A stretch of 64,000 nt of DNA, taken from assembly GCA_943908365.1 (NCBI GenBank), contig CALTTH010000016.1:4853-68852 (forward strand). Reading direction: 5' to 3'. Shown here one piece after another: positions 7,543 to 17,769 of the stretch. The notes beneath the pieces were generated by a model. It was given only the letters and a program-made list of their open reading frames with translations, was not told the DNA's origin and did not search any database. The stretch's first letter is position 1; each line of letters begins with the position of its first letter. Position numbers and translations under genes: made by a program. The stretch is from an uncultured Hyphomicrobiales bacterium. GTDB taxonomy: Bacteria; Pseudomonadota; Alphaproteobacteria; Rhizobiales; Rhizobiaceae.

Positions 7543-9498
7543 TCAGTTGAGCGGCAGCGGTATGGATCCGGTTATGCCATCGGCACCAAACAATTCGTCC
7601 GCGACCGCGGCGGCAATCCGTTCGGCCCCTGCCCTGGTATAGTGACCACGGTCGGCGATATAGGCCACACCGTCCACGCCAAAGTAACAGCCACCCTTTG
7701 AAGTAGGATCACAGAAGAGCTGCTCCGGCAGCACCTTGCTGACGTCCTGAGGCAGACCCGAGTTCAGGAGCTGGTAGGTGCGACCGGTGTTCGCCTCGAA
7801 ATCGGCTTTCGAAAACTCGAAGCTTGGCGCAGGGTCGCCCCGCAACATACGCGAGGCCATGAGGTCGACAACAGGCTTGTCGAAGCGCGGAGCCGGATAG
7901 ACGATCACAACCTGTTTTCCGGTCGCTTCCAGCCGCTGGACAGTCTCACGAAGGTTGTCGGCAATCGCCTGCAGCGGGATCGCTCCATTGGCGTATACCT
8001 CGCTGTCGATCTCCATATAGGGTGCCGAGAGGAAGCTGACCCACGAGGCTGACAGGATGACAGATTCGACATTGCTGGCCGCCAGATAATCCAATGCGCG
8101 CCTGTTGAACTCTTCACAATTGGCAGCGCCTTCGTCTCTTGCGACAGAGACGCCAAGTATGGGCGCGCAGAAGCCATGGGTCAGTTGCACCATACCGATG
8201 TTCCGGCGCTTGAACTCCTCCTGCAAGGCCGGAGAAATCGACGCCCCGATGGAATCGCCCCAGACGGCAATCGTCCGGCCGCTGCCGATATTGAACATGC
8301 ACTCCATGCTCGGCAGTGCAGGAATGCCGTCTTCTCTTTGAAAGAGACAATTATCGTTCCAGGTGGTGCGATCAACGAATTCCCTGACATTGTTGGGCAG
8401 CCTCGATGGAAGACCCTCTTTCACATCGCCCCAGGCGCCGAAACCAACCAGCCCGGCGGCCAGTGCAGAGGCCGCCCATGCGAGTTTGGCAAAGCGCACC
8501 CGTTGGCCGCGAAATGGCTGTTCGACGAAGTACCAGCTCAGGGCTGAGAGCAGCAGAACGAGACCTATCAATCCGCACATGACGATCGTCGATGGCGGTT
8601 CGGGGCTGCGAATGCGCCAGAACGCAAAGACGGGTTGATGCCAGAGATAGGCACTGAAACTGATCCGGCCGAGCCAAACCAAAGGAGACAGGGCAAGGAT
8701 GCGCCCGACGACGCTTGTCTGCGAGGCAAACAGCAAAATCAGAGCTGTGCCTCCCGTGGGGAGCAGCGCCACCAGCGAGAGAATATTGATCGAAGGATCG
8801 AACAGAAAGATCGACAGAATGACGAGGGACAGGCCCGCTGCCGCCAGAACATCGCTAGTGCGCCGGTCTTTACCAACCACCTGGAATGCACAGATCGACC
8901 CGAGAAGAATCTCCCAGACCCGGGTCGGCAGCAGGTAGTAATTGGCGACGGGAAAAAAGCGCGAGCCGGCTTCGCTCAAAAGCAGGCTGCCCAAGGCAAG
9001 AGCGAACACAATAGAGAAGATCGTCCTGATTTTCAGCCGGAACAGAAAGAGCAGCGGAAACAGCAGATAGAACTGCTCTTCAAGACCGAGGCTCCACGTG
9101 TGGATCAGCGGGACTTCTGCCACTTCAGGGGAGAAGTATCCGGTATTTCTCAGGAAGTAGATATTCGAAAGTGAAAGCGTCGCCGCCATCAGGCTCTTGG
9201 AAAACTGCTCATAGGCGTCCGGCAGCAGCCACATCCAGGCAAAAGGTACGGTACAGAAGAGGACGAAGAATAGTGCGGGAAGAATGCGGCGTACGCGACG
9301 CGCATAAAAACGACCGATCGAAAAACGCCCGTCTGCATATTCGCGCAGGATCACCTTGGTAATCAGATAACCGCTGATGACAAAGAAAATATCGACACCG
9401 ATATAGCCGCCGTCAAAGGCTGCGAAACCCGCATGGGCAAAAATGACGGCCAGCAATCCCAAGGCGCGCAAACCGTCAATTTCGGGTCGATAGTTCAT
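7543..9498 (-). CDS. OafA-type membrane acyltransferase with C-terminal SGNH domain
   Basis: 651 aa. The N-terminal acyltransferase-3 domain opens with YRPEIDGLRALGLLAVIFAH and contains GGYIGVDIFFVISGYLIT and FYARRVRRILPALF, with about ten membrane helices to residue 360. The C-terminal periplasmic SGNH hydrolase-like domain has IAVWGDSIGASISPAL at about residue 420 and a late D...H pair (DRGHYTRAGA). Such proteins O-acetylate or otherwise acylate cell-surface polysaccharide or lipopolysaccharide. A GTG at 9507 is a possible alternative start; ATG 9498 gives the usual MNYRPEIDG beginning, and neither has a strong ribosome site. It is monocistronic, convergent with rpsI. Confidence 0.92.
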   Translation of the reverse strand: MNYRPEIDGLRALGLLAVIFAHAGFAAFDGGYIGVDIFFVISGYLITKVILREYADGRFSIGRFYARRVRRILPALFFVLFCTVPFAWMWLLPDAYEQFSKSLMAATLSLSNIYFLRNTGYFSPEVAEVPLIHTWSLGLEEQFYLLFPLLFLFRLKIRTIFSIVFALALGSLLLSEAGSRFFPVANYYLLPTRVWEILLGSICAFQVVGKDRRTSDVLAAAGLSLVILSIFLFDPSINILSLVALLPTGGTALILLFASQTSVVGRILALSPLVWLGRISFSAYLWHQPVFAFWRIRSPEPPSTIVMCGLIGLVLLLSALSWYFVEQPFRGQRVRFAKLAWAASALAAGLVGFGAWGDVKEGLPSRLPNNVREFVDRTTWNDNCLFQREDGIPALPSMECMFNIGSGRTIAVWGDSIGASISPALQEEFKRRNIGMVQLTHGFCAPILGVSVARDEGAANCEEFNRRALDYLAASNVESVILSASWVSFLSAPYMEIDSEVYANGAIPLQAIADNLRETVQRLEATGKQVVIVYPAPRFDKPVVDLMASRMLRGDPAPSFEFSKADFEANTGRTYQLLNSGLPQDVSKVLPEQLFCDPTSKGGCYFGVDGVAYIADRGHYTRAGAERIAAAVADELFGADGITGSIPLPLN

Positions 9499-9677
9499 AA
9501 AAACCACATGTCACGTTGCGTATAGCTAGCCTTCGAGAAGCGGCGGTCACAGAGTCAGGCGCAGTTCCGAAACCCTGAAGCGCCAGGGTGATCGGCAACG
9601 ACGCATGGCTTGCTGGAAATGCCGGGGACAAAAAGACCCGAACACCACGGTGAAGCTGTCGGATATACTATCAGATT

Positions 9678-9698
9678 AGGTGTTTACGAGGTGTTTAC
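9678..9698. repeat. Tandem 10-bp direct repeat upstream of agmatinase
   Basis: AGGTGTTTAC at 9678-9687 and again at 9689-9698, 11 bp apart (one helical turn), about 75-95 bp before the agmatinase start. The arrangement looks like a regulator binding site, but no family could be assigned. Confidence 0.45.
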
Positions 9699-9771
9699 CA
9701 CGAGACAATCTTATCCCGAACTGCTTAATGCGATATTGCATATTCTCGATATTTTCACTGAAGGATGAGCA

Positions 9772-10725
9772 ATGGCTAAAAAGACGATCGATCACGCTGT
9801 CACGGCCCCTTCTCTCACCTCGGCGGCCAGCGATCCGACCCATGCGGGCGTGCTGTCCTTCATGCGTCGTCGCTACAGCAAGAGCCTGGAAGGCGCTTCT
9901 ACCGTGGTTTGGGGCATTCCTTTCGATGCTGCCACATCCAACCGCCCCGGCGCTCGTTTCGGACCTCAGGCGATCCGTCGCGCTTCAGCCATTTTCGACA
10001 ACGATCCGCAATATCCCTTCGCACGTGATCTCTTCGAGTTCATGCCGACCATCGATTATGGAGACTGCCTGCTGGACTACGGCAATCATTGGCAGACACC
10101 GGAGACCATCGAGCAGGAGGCGCGCAATATCATCGCCGACAGCGACTATCTGCTGACGCTGGGTGGCGACCACTTCATCACCTGGCCGCTTTTGAAAGCG
10201 CATGTGGCCAAACACGGTCCTTTGGCACTGGTTCAGTTCGACGCACATCAAGATACATGGTTCGACGATGGAAAGCGCATCGATCATGGCTCCTTCGTCG
10301 TCCGGGCGGTGCGTGACGGGCTGATCGACCCGGACCGGTCGATCCAGATCGGTATTCGCACGCATGCACCGGAAGATTGCGGCATCAAAATCCTCCATGG
10401 CTACGAAGTCGAGGAGATGCGCGCAAGCGACATTGCGTCACTGATCGTCAAGCATACCGGCGGGCTGCCAGCCTATCTGACCTTCGATATCGACTGCCTC
10501 GACCCGGCCTTTGCGCCAGGTACCGGCACCCCCGTGGCCGGCGGGCCGTCGAGCGCTAAAATCCTCTCGGTGCTGCGTGGTCTTGGGCCGCTCGATATTC
10601 GCGGTTCCGATGTGGTGGAGGTGGCGCCAGCCTATGATCATGCCGACATCACCGCCATTGCCGGAGCAACGGTTGCGATGTATATGCTTGGGCTGCGCGC
10701 GGAGCGGCTTGCAAGATCAACCTAA
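9772..10725 (+). CDS. speB: Agmatinase (arginase/agmatinase family)
   Basis: 317 aa ureohydrolase. It is predicted to hydrolyse agmatine to putrescine and urea using a dinuclear manganese centre. The metal-binding motifs are intact: LTLGGDHFIT (His), VQFDAHQDT (Asp, His, Asp) and LTFDIDCLDPAFAPGTGTP (two Asp). The N-terminal WGIPFDAATSNRPGARFGP is typical of agmatinases rather than arginases. GAAGGA precedes the ATG by about 7 bases. argC follows on the same strand after 71 bp, so the two arginine-related genes may be linked. A related guanidino substrate cannot be excluded. Confidence 0.9.
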   Translation: MAKKTIDHAVTAPSLTSAASDPTHAGVLSFMRRRYSKSLEGASTVVWGIPFDAATSNRPGARFGPQAIRRASAIFDNDPQYPFARDLFEFMPTIDYGDCLLDYGNHWQTPETIEQEARNIIADSDYLLTLGGDHFITWPLLKAHVAKHGPLALVQFDAHQDTWFDDGKRIDHGSFVVRAVRDGLIDPDRSIQIGIRTHAPEDCGIKILHGYEVEEMRASDIASLIVKHTGGLPAYLTFDIDCLDPAFAPGTGTPVAGGPSSAKILSVLRGLGPLDIRGSDVVEVAPAYDHADITAIAGATVAMYMLGLRAERLARST

Positions 10726-10796
10726 TATGCATTCCGTGTGCTGACAAATCGAGTCTGAAAACTCCGACAACATATTGAAAATGTAAGGTTAAGGAC

Positions 10797-11723
10797 ATGG
10801 CAGCGAAAATCTTCATCGATGGCGAACACGGTACGACGGGCTTGCAGATCCGCACGCGCCTTGCCGACCGCCGCGATATCGAGCTGCTGTCCATTCCCGA
10901 GGCTGAGCGTCGCAACGCGTCCATGCGCGAGGATATGCTCAACAGCGCCGATATTTCGATCCTCTGCCTGCCGGATGATGCATCCAAGGAAGCTGTTTCG
11001 ATGGTTTCCGGCAACAACAAGGTTCGGATCATCGATACCTCGACCGCTTTCCGTATCCACCCGGAATGGGCCTATGGCTTTGCCGAAATGGATAAGGACC
11101 AAGCCGAGAAGGTTCGTTCTGCCCGGTTCGTCGCTAATCCCGGCTGCTACCCCACCGGCGCCATCGGCCTCATCCGTCCTTTGCGCGCTGCAGGCATTCT
11201 GCCGGACGGCTATCCCGTCAGCGTCAACGCTGTCTCGGGCTACACTGGCGGCGGCAAGCAGATGATTGCGCAGATGGAAGACCAAAGCCGTGAGGATGCT
11301 ATCAGTGCCAACAACTTCCTCTATGGTCTGACCCTGAAGCACAAGCACGTGCCGGAAATGAAGAACCACGGGCTCCTGGACCGCGCACCGCTGTTTTCGC
11401 CATCGGTTGGTCGCTTCCCGCAGGGCATGATCGTTCAGGTTCCGCTTTTTGCTGCCCATCTCAAGGACGGCACGACCGTTGAAACGGTTCACGCGGCGCT
11501 TACCGAACACTATTCCGGTCAGGACATCGTCAAGGTCGTCCCCCTCGAGGAAAGCGGGTCGATGGCGCGTATCGATGCGGAAGAGCTCGTCGATCAGGAT
11601 ATCATGAAGCTTTACGTCTTTGGTACGTCCGAGCACATCAACCTCGTCGCGGTTCTCGACAATCTCGGCAAGGGCGCGTCGGGTGCCGCCGTTCAAAACA
11701 TGGAGCTGATGCTGTCTGCGTGA
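10797..11723 (+). CDS. argC: N-acetyl-gamma-glutamyl-phosphate reductase, type 2
   Basis: 308 aa, the short type 2 ArgC. It reduces N-acetyl-glutamyl-5-phosphate to the semialdehyde with NADPH in arginine biosynthesis. Motifs: N-terminal IFIDGEHGTTGLQI (dinucleotide site), VRIIDTSTAFR, the catalytic cysteine in VANPGCYPTGAI at about residue 117, and VSGYTGGGKQMI. The ribosome site is weak (AAGG, 8 bases). Its stop TGA overlaps the GTG start of the following kinase gene, yet a strong terminator lies just inside that gene. Confidence 0.96.
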   Translation: MAAKIFIDGEHGTTGLQIRTRLADRRDIELLSIPEAERRNASMREDMLNSADISILCLPDDASKEAVSMVSGNNKVRIIDTSTAFRIHPEWAYGFAEMDKDQAEKVRSARFVANPGCYPTGAIGLIRPLRAAGILPDGYPVSVNAVSGYTGGGKQMIAQMEDQSREDAISANNFLYGLTLKHKHVPEMKNHGLLDRAPLFSPSVGRFPQGMIVQVPLFAAHLKDGTTVETVHAALTEHYSGQDIVKVVPLEESGSMARIDAEELVDQDIMKLYVFGTSEHINLVAVLDNLGKGASGAAVQNMELMLSA

Positions 11724-12595
11724 GCGAGAGCGTCGTCACTTCCGACATTCCAGATGAGACAAAAAGGCGGTGGAGTATTTCCTCCGCCTTTTTTCTTGCC
11801 GACACACCGAGCAGCATCGTCCATCGCGTCACGTTGACGGACGGTTCCCCGGCGATCTTGAAGCGATTGAAGCCGCGTGGAATGGGCGAGCTTCCCGGCA
11901 TGACCTTTCTGGAGTGGCGAGACGGGCACGGCGCGGTGCGTCTGTTGCAGCAGAGAGAAACGGAATGCCTGCTGGAGGATGCCGGCGATCTGACACTTCG
12001 CAGCTACCGTCTCCAGCATGGCGAGGACGCCGCGAATGCCATCATTTGCCAGGTCCTTGAGACGCTCCACGCGGCAGGCGGAGACTCGCCGCATGGACTC
12101 GCGCCGCTTGATCGGCATTTCCGCTGTCTCTTTGACCGGGCCGAGACGGAAGGCAGCGAGCGCTTAAGGGAGCCTCTGCGTTACTGCGCCGAGATGACCC
12201 GCGAATTGCTGGCAAACCAGAAGACAATCAAGCCGCTTCATGGAGACCTGCATCACGACAATATCGTCACAGGCGGGGCACGCGGCTGGTTGACGATCGA
12301 TCCTCAGGGGCTCTTCGGCGATCCGACCTATGACGTGGCGAACATTTTCGGCAATCCACTGAACGCGCTGCCGGAGATCATCGACCCGCAGCGGATCAGG
12401 CGTCTCTGTGACATCTTTTCCGGACTGCTGAACTGCCCGAAAGAGAAAATCCTTCGCTATGCCATCGCGCATGCCGGAGTATCGATCTGCTGGTCGCTCG
12501 AGGATGGTAGCGTCCTCGATGATAACGAGAACGCGCTGGAGCGCCTCGCCTTCCTCACTGTCGCGCGCGGCCTGCTAAACGATCCCACCGCATAG
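11720..12595 (+). CDS. Aminoglycoside/hydroxyurea phosphotransferase-type kinase (APH_6_hur-like)
   Basis: 291 aa. The protein-kinase-like phosphotransferase core is readable: ATP-site strand AILKRL near residue 47, catalytic loop KPLHGDLHHDNIVTG at about residue 172 and the metal site WLTIDPQGLFGDPTYDVANIFGNP at about 190. The pattern fits PF04655, which includes streptomycin 6-kinases, but chromosomal members mostly act on unknown small molecules and resistance should not be assumed. The GTG start overlaps the argC stop by two bases. Codons 15-25 (TKRRWSISSAFF) are encoded by an intrinsic terminator, so expression from the argC promoter may be limited. A downstream start would remove the KRRW stretch that homologues share. 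Confidence 0.8.
   Translation: MSESVVTSDIPDETKRRWSISSAFFLADTPSSIVHRVTLTDGSPAILKRLKPRGMGELPGMTFLEWRDGHGAVRLLQQRETECLLEDAGDLTLRSYRLQHGEDAANAIICQVLETLHAAGGDSPHGLAPLDRHFRCLFDRAETEGSERLREPLRYCAEMTRELLANQKTIKPLHGDLHHDNIVTGGARGWLTIDPQGLFGDPTYDVANIFGNPLNALPEIIDPQRIRRLCDIFSGLLNCPKEKILRYAIAHAGVSICWSLEDGSVLDDNENALERLAFLTVARGLLNDPTA
11761..11795 (+). terminator. Intrinsic terminator at the argC 3' end, inside the next gene
   Basis: AAAAGGCGG (11762-11770) pairs with CCGCCTTTT (11784-11792), extended after one mismatch by GGA/TCC around a 5-base loop, and runs into TTTT. It lies 38 bases after the argC stop but within codons 14-25 of the following kinase gene. Confidence 0.8.
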
Positions 12596-12601
12596 TACTT
12601 T

Positions 12602-12621
12602 GTGCGTCCAAAAGGACGCAC
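12602..12621. terminator. Hairpin between convergent genes
   Basis: GTGCGTCC-AAAA-GGACGCAC, a perfect 8-bp stem 6 bases after the kinase stop and 6 bases before the end of ctaA on the other strand. Neither side has a T-run, so termination would be weak or factor-assisted. Confidence 0.5.
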
Positions 12622-12627
12622 GGCGCT

Positions 12628-13746
12628 CTAGCCTCCGACTTCGACGGCCACCGGTGCAGGATATTCTCCGACGAAGCCGCGCCAATGGGCAATCGCGAAG
12701 CCAAGCACGACCAACGCCATGCCCTGGTGGGCCAGCGCCACGTGGATGTCCACATGGGTCAAAAGCGTGGTGATGCCGAGTCCCGCCTGCACACAGATCA
12801 ACAGGAAGAACAACACGGAGCGTCGCGCATGCGGCGTGTTTGGTAGCGTGCGGCAGAGGCTCACCATGTGCCAGAGCGTCGCGGCAAAGAGCGTATAAGC
12901 GCCCAGGCGGTGAACGAATTGCACCGTCTTCGGATTCTCGAAGAGGTTGATCCACCAGGGCTGCTGGATGAAGAGATCGCCAGGGATCAAAGATCCGTCC
13001 ATCAGCGGCCATGTGTTGTAGGAGAGGCCGGCATTGAGACCGGCGACCAGCGCACCGAGATAGATCTGGAGAAGACAGAGCCCCGCTAAAACGGCTGCAA
13101 AACCCCTGCCCTCGCGCTGGCGCGATGCCTCTGGAGAATGATAGGAAAGACCGCGCAATATCCACATGCAGCCCGCAAAAATCAGGCAGGCGATCGTCAA
13201 ATGGGTCGCGAGCCTGTATTGCGATACATCGGTACGGTTGACGAGGCCCGATGAGACCATCCACCAGCCGACGAAGCCCTGGAAACCACCGAGCGCCAGA
13301 AGGCCGACCAGCGGCATGCGCAAGCGCTTTTCGATCCGTCCCGTGAGCCAGAAATAGGCAAGCGGCAATGCAAAGATCAGCCCGATGGCCCGCGCCAGCA
13401 GGCGATGCGCCCATTCCCACCAGAAGATGGTCTTGAACTCGTCCAGCGACATGCCGCGATTGATTTCCTGATATTGCGGGATGCGCTTGTAGAGCTGGAA
13501 TTCCTCTTCCCACTCGGCGACGGTCAAGGGCGGGATGGCGCCATGGATCGGCTTCCATTCCGTGATCGACAAGCCCGATTCGGTCAGACGTGTGGCACCG
13601 CCCACGAGCACCAGACAGAACAGCGTAAACAGCACGACACGCAGCCAGATACGCAGAAGTTTGCGGTTGCTCTCCTGCTGCTGCAAAGCGGTTTTCACCC
13701 GTTTTTCGACAGAGGCATCCGCCGTCGCCACCGTATCGGATCGCAT
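12628..13746 (-). CDS. ctaA: Heme A synthase (COX15/CtaA family)
   Basis: 372 aa integral membrane protein with about eight helices. It oxidises the C8 methyl of heme O to make heme A for aa3-type cytochrome oxidase. Helix 1 carries LVGGATRLTESGLSITEWKP, followed by the periplasmic loop PPLTVAEWEEEFQLYKRIPQY and FWWEWAHRLLARAIG with the heme-ligand histidine. Later ligands are in YRLATHLTIA, VQFVHRLGAY and ALAHQGMALV. The ATG at 13746 has GGAG 8 bases upstream; the frame is open to 13797. A longer antisense open frame (432 aa) over this region is a GC-skew shadow. Confidence 0.95.
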   Translation of the reverse strand: MRSDTVATADASVEKRVKTALQQQESNRKLLRIWLRVVLFTLFCLVLVGGATRLTESGLSITEWKPIHGAIPPLTVAEWEEEFQLYKRIPQYQEINRGMSLDEFKTIFWWEWAHRLLARAIGLIFALPLAYFWLTGRIEKRLRMPLVGLLALGGFQGFVGWWMVSSGLVNRTDVSQYRLATHLTIACLIFAGCMWILRGLSYHSPEASRQREGRGFAAVLAGLCLLQIYLGALVAGLNAGLSYNTWPLMDGSLIPGDLFIQQPWWINLFENPKTVQFVHRLGAYTLFAATLWHMVSLCRTLPNTPHARRSVLFFLLICVQAGLGITTLLTHVDIHVALAHQGMALVVLGFAIAHWRGFVGEYPAPVAVEVGG

Positions 13747-13920
13747 TCTTGACACTCCACAATTCCTGATATTGGTTTGCCTCAACCGGCTGGGCAAAAC
13801 AAGGGGTTGGCCTTTGCGGCATCGGGTCGCGGCGGTCCCGCTGGCGAAAAGCGATTCCGTTTTTGATAAGCACTGCTATACAGAGGTCTTACGAGTCAGC
13901 GACGGACCAGACATCCAGCC

Positions 13921-14133
13921 ATGCATCCCCGCCTCAGATCATTCATCGGCACCATCGTCATCATTTTGCTGGTGGTGACCTATGCGATTGTTGCGACGGC
14001 CTTCGCCTCGGCAACGCTCGCCAACGCCCCGTGGTGGGTTCACCTCGGCTACTTCATCCTGTCCGGTCTTCTGTGGATCTTGCCGGCCATGCTGATCATC
14101 AAGTGGATGGCCGGTCCTAAACGGCAGAAGTAG
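13921..14133 (+). CDS. DUF2842 family small membrane protein
   Basis: 70 aa with two transmembrane helices (about residues 10-32 and 42-63) and the family pattern PWWVHLGYFILSGLLWILPAMLIIKWM. DUF2842 proteins are conserved beside ctaA-type genes in alphaproteobacteria; their function is unknown. It is divergent from ctaA, which suggests a shared promoter region and a possible link to oxidase assembly. Confidence 0.88.
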   Translation: MHPRLRSFIGTIVIILLVVTYAIVATAFASATLANAPWWVHLGYFILSGLLWILPAMLIIKWMAGPKRQK

Positions 14134-14159
14134 GCGCTCGCGGCTGGACAGCACATGTT

Positions 14160-14810
14160 TCAGGTCTGAGCCGTGCGATCCGATGCGCTTCTCGGTGCCG
14201 ACACCATTGAAATGATCTGGCTGTGACCGCTTGCGCGGAAAGCCGTCTGCGCCTCGCGGAGCACCACAGGATCACCATCCGGAACAGAAAGAACGATATC
14301 CGCATCGATATATTTGAGGATGCGGGAGATCTCGGTTGGATCGGCTGCGCCGAATTCGAGCAGCACGGCGTCGTAACTTCCCGACAATGCGCCGAGCACC
14401 ATCACAAGTCTGTCGCGGACACCACTGACGCGATGCCCCGAGCCCACGCCTTGCGGTACGATATGGGCGGTGGAGAGCCGGTCGCGATGGATGGTCTCGC
14501 CGAAGGCCGCATCGCCCGTCAACAGGTCCATAATACCCGGCAGCGATTCCTCAGTCACCATCAACCGCGATGGCGCACCCGTCGCGGTCATATCCACCAG
14601 CACGACGGATCGCGCCAGTTCGGCAATGGCTCTTGCCAGCATGACGGTGGCTGTCGATCCATCCGCACCACTGGGTGACGCGACGACAGCGACGGGCTTG
14701 GCACCAGGCATGACGAGAAGATCCGCGACATAGGCTATCGGAAGACCTGCCTCCACAGATGCGGGGTCGAGATCATCCTGGGGTTCGGTCGCATTGTCGT
14801 TCGCGTTCAT
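14160..14810 (-). CDS. BY-kinase/ParA-like protein with degenerate P-loop, exopolysaccharide locus
   Basis: 216 aa, soluble, no membrane segment. The layout copies the cytoplasmic domain of Wzc/ExoP-type tyrosine kinases: VAVVASPSGADGSTATVMLARAIAEL at the Walker A position, VVLVDMTA at Walker A', and DAVLLEFGAADP at Walker B. The P-loop lysine is missing (GADGSTAT where G..GKST/T is expected), Walker B has Glu for Asp, and there is no C-terminal tyrosine cluster. It is therefore probably not an active kinase and may be a regulator or scaffold for polysaccharide export. It is divergent from the export lipoprotein at 15030. Confidence 0.7.
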   Translation of the reverse strand: MNANDNATEPQDDLDPASVEAGLPIAYVADLLVMPGAKPVAVVASPSGADGSTATVMLARAIAELARSVVLVDMTATGAPSRLMVTEESLPGIMDLLTGDAAFGETIHRDRLSTAHIVPQGVGSGHRVSGVRDRLVMVLGALSGSYDAVLLEFGAADPTEISRILKYIDADIVLSVPDGDPVVLREAQTAFRASGHSQIISMVSAPRSASDRTAQT

Positions 14811-15029
14811 GGCGTCTTCATTTCCCTCATGGCCGGCAGCTTCAATTGCGCCGCCACCGCTCTTCCCTTCTAACCATGCTGCAGTAACACAAGCGTTAAA
14901 CGGTGGGCATCACACGGGGCCTCGCGACGAGCTTAAGCGAAATTCCTCCAAAAAAAGTTTTCTTTACCGGGAATTAACCATGACGAACGGATAACTGGGG
15001 TCAAGAAATGTCCCGGAGCCTGATTGCGA

Positions 15030-15602
15030 ATGAATTTCGCCATCCCACGTTTGATATCGGCTTTTGCCCTTGCTGCGACGATGACGCTTGGTGGTTGCGC
15101 TGCCTATCAACCGGCGCCTTCGGCCATCAATGCAGCCGCCTTGCAGCCCTATCGTCTGGATAGTGGCGACAGGTTGCGCGTCACCGTTTTCGACCAAACC
15201 GGCCTCACCAACACCTACACCGTGGATCAGGCGGGCTACATCGCCTTTCCGCTCGTTGGACAAATCCCCGCACGCGGCAGAACTGCCAAACAAGTCGAAG
15301 CCGCGCTCGCCGCACAGCTTCGCAAAGGCTATCTGCGCAATCCAGACGTCAGCATCGAGGTCGATCGCTATCGTCCGGTCTTCGTCATGGGTGAAGTGGG
15401 CAGACCTGGACAGTACTCCTACGTGCCTGGCATGACGATACAAAACGCTATCGCCGTTGCGGGCGGCTTCACGTCACGCGCAAACCAGCGCGATGTCGAT
15501 GTGACGCGCAAGCTCAATGCCGACGTCAATACCGGACGCGTGCTGATCTCAGCACCTGTTCTGGCCGGCGACACCATCTATGTGCGGGAACGTTTCTTTT
15601 GA
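15030..15602 (+). CDS. Wza/ExoF-type polysaccharide export lipoprotein
   Basis: 190 aa. The lipoprotein signal peptide ends in the lipobox LGGCAAY (Cys at about residue 23). A poly-export domain follows, with YRLDSGDRLRVTVFDQTGL at about 45-62, then the SLBB-type repeat PVFVMGEVGRPGQYSYVPGMTIQNAIAVAGG. It is predicted to form, or help form, the outer-membrane/periplasmic channel for an exopolysaccharide. A TTG six bases earlier is in frame, but ATG 15030 gives the canonical signal peptide. At 190 residues it is a short member compared with E. coli Wza. The sugar-phosphate transferase gene lies 287 bp downstream. Confidence 0.9.
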   Translation: MNFAIPRLISAFALAATMTLGGCAAYQPAPSAINAAALQPYRLDSGDRLRVTVFDQTGLTNTYTVDQAGYIAFPLVGQIPARGRTAKQVEAALAAQLRKGYLRNPDVSIEVDRYRPVFVMGEVGRPGQYSYVPGMTIQNAIAVAGGFTSRANQRDVDVTRKLNADVNTGRVLISAPVLAGDTIYVRERFF

Positions 15603-15889
15603 CGACACGGCGTCATAGCGCTCTCTGGCTTCATCAAAGCTAAAGCCAGAATTTCAAGTTCAGCGGCAGAAGCAGCAGGCGCCGATCTGGCAGCCTAAGC
15701 TTCTGTCCATAGTTGCGGGTAAACTGGTATTGCGTATCCCGCCCCCCATTACTGCTGTAGCGGCCGGACAGTTCTTTTTGTCGCTACAGTGAAACCGAAC
15801 GCGCAAAGCGATTTCCCTGTGGAAATCGTCAACGCTTCTTTTAGTATCTATGGCTTATCCATATCTCACAATGATGGCGGGATAAGTCT

Positions 15890-17437
<1,548 letters not shown>

Positions 17438-17468
17438 TGAAACTGTAGCCGATTACCACCCGGCTCGT

Positions 17469-17493
17469 GGAACCGGGCAGGACTTCCCGCGTT
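17469..17493 (+). promoter_or_regulatory. EcfG (general stress sigma) type promoter
   Basis: GGAAC at 17469-17473, a 16-bp spacer and CGTT at 17490-17493, an exact match to the alphaproteobacterial EcfG/RpoE2 consensus GGAAC-N16/17-cGTT. It lies 39 bp before the 49-aa gene start. Confidence 0.65.
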
Positions 17494-17531
17494 GATGACG
17501 CGCATATCTTCATCTTTCAGGGGAATTCCGA

Positions 17532-17681
17532 ATGACGCGGACCAACAATCTCTACTTCATCATCGGTGCACTTGTCGTGCTCGTCGCCGCTCTTGGCATC
17601 TATGTCTGGCACGAAGAATCGAAGCCCAAGGGTATCGAAATGAATATCGGCCCCAACGGCGTGTCCGTGCAGGAAAACTGA
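17532..17681 (+). CDS. Small single-span membrane protein (49 aa)
   Basis: 49 aa. It begins MTRTNNLYFIIGALVVLVAAL, an N-terminal membrane anchor, and ends in a short hydrophilic tail (KPKGIEMNIGPNGVSVQEN) on the other side. Small proteins of this form are common in Rhizobiaceae and uncharacterised. The ribosome site AGGGG is about 9 bases upstream. An EcfG-type promoter 39 bp before the start suggests induction in the general stress response. Codon usage is typical of the host. Confidence 0.78.
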   Translation: MTRTNNLYFIIGALVVLVAALGIYVWHEESKPKGIEMNIGPNGVSVQEN

Positions 17682-17769
17682 TCGTCTTCGGGAGGGGCGC
17701 AGCGCTGATCGTCGCTGCGCTACCTCGCTGTCTATTGCGTCTTGTACAAAACGAAGACGCTTTGCCTTG

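Noticed and set aside
11720..12595. Calling the kinase a streptomycin or hydroxyurea resistance gene
   Set aside because: The fold fits PF04655, but chromosomal members in rhizobia are distant and their substrates unknown; resistance cannot be inferred from sequence.
12575..13873. A 432-codon open frame on the minus strand, longer than the heme A synthase frame it overlaps
   Set aside because: Its translation is Arg/Pro/His-rich without any family motif, while the shorter frame gives all CtaA heme-ligand motifs. It is a GC-rich shadow frame.
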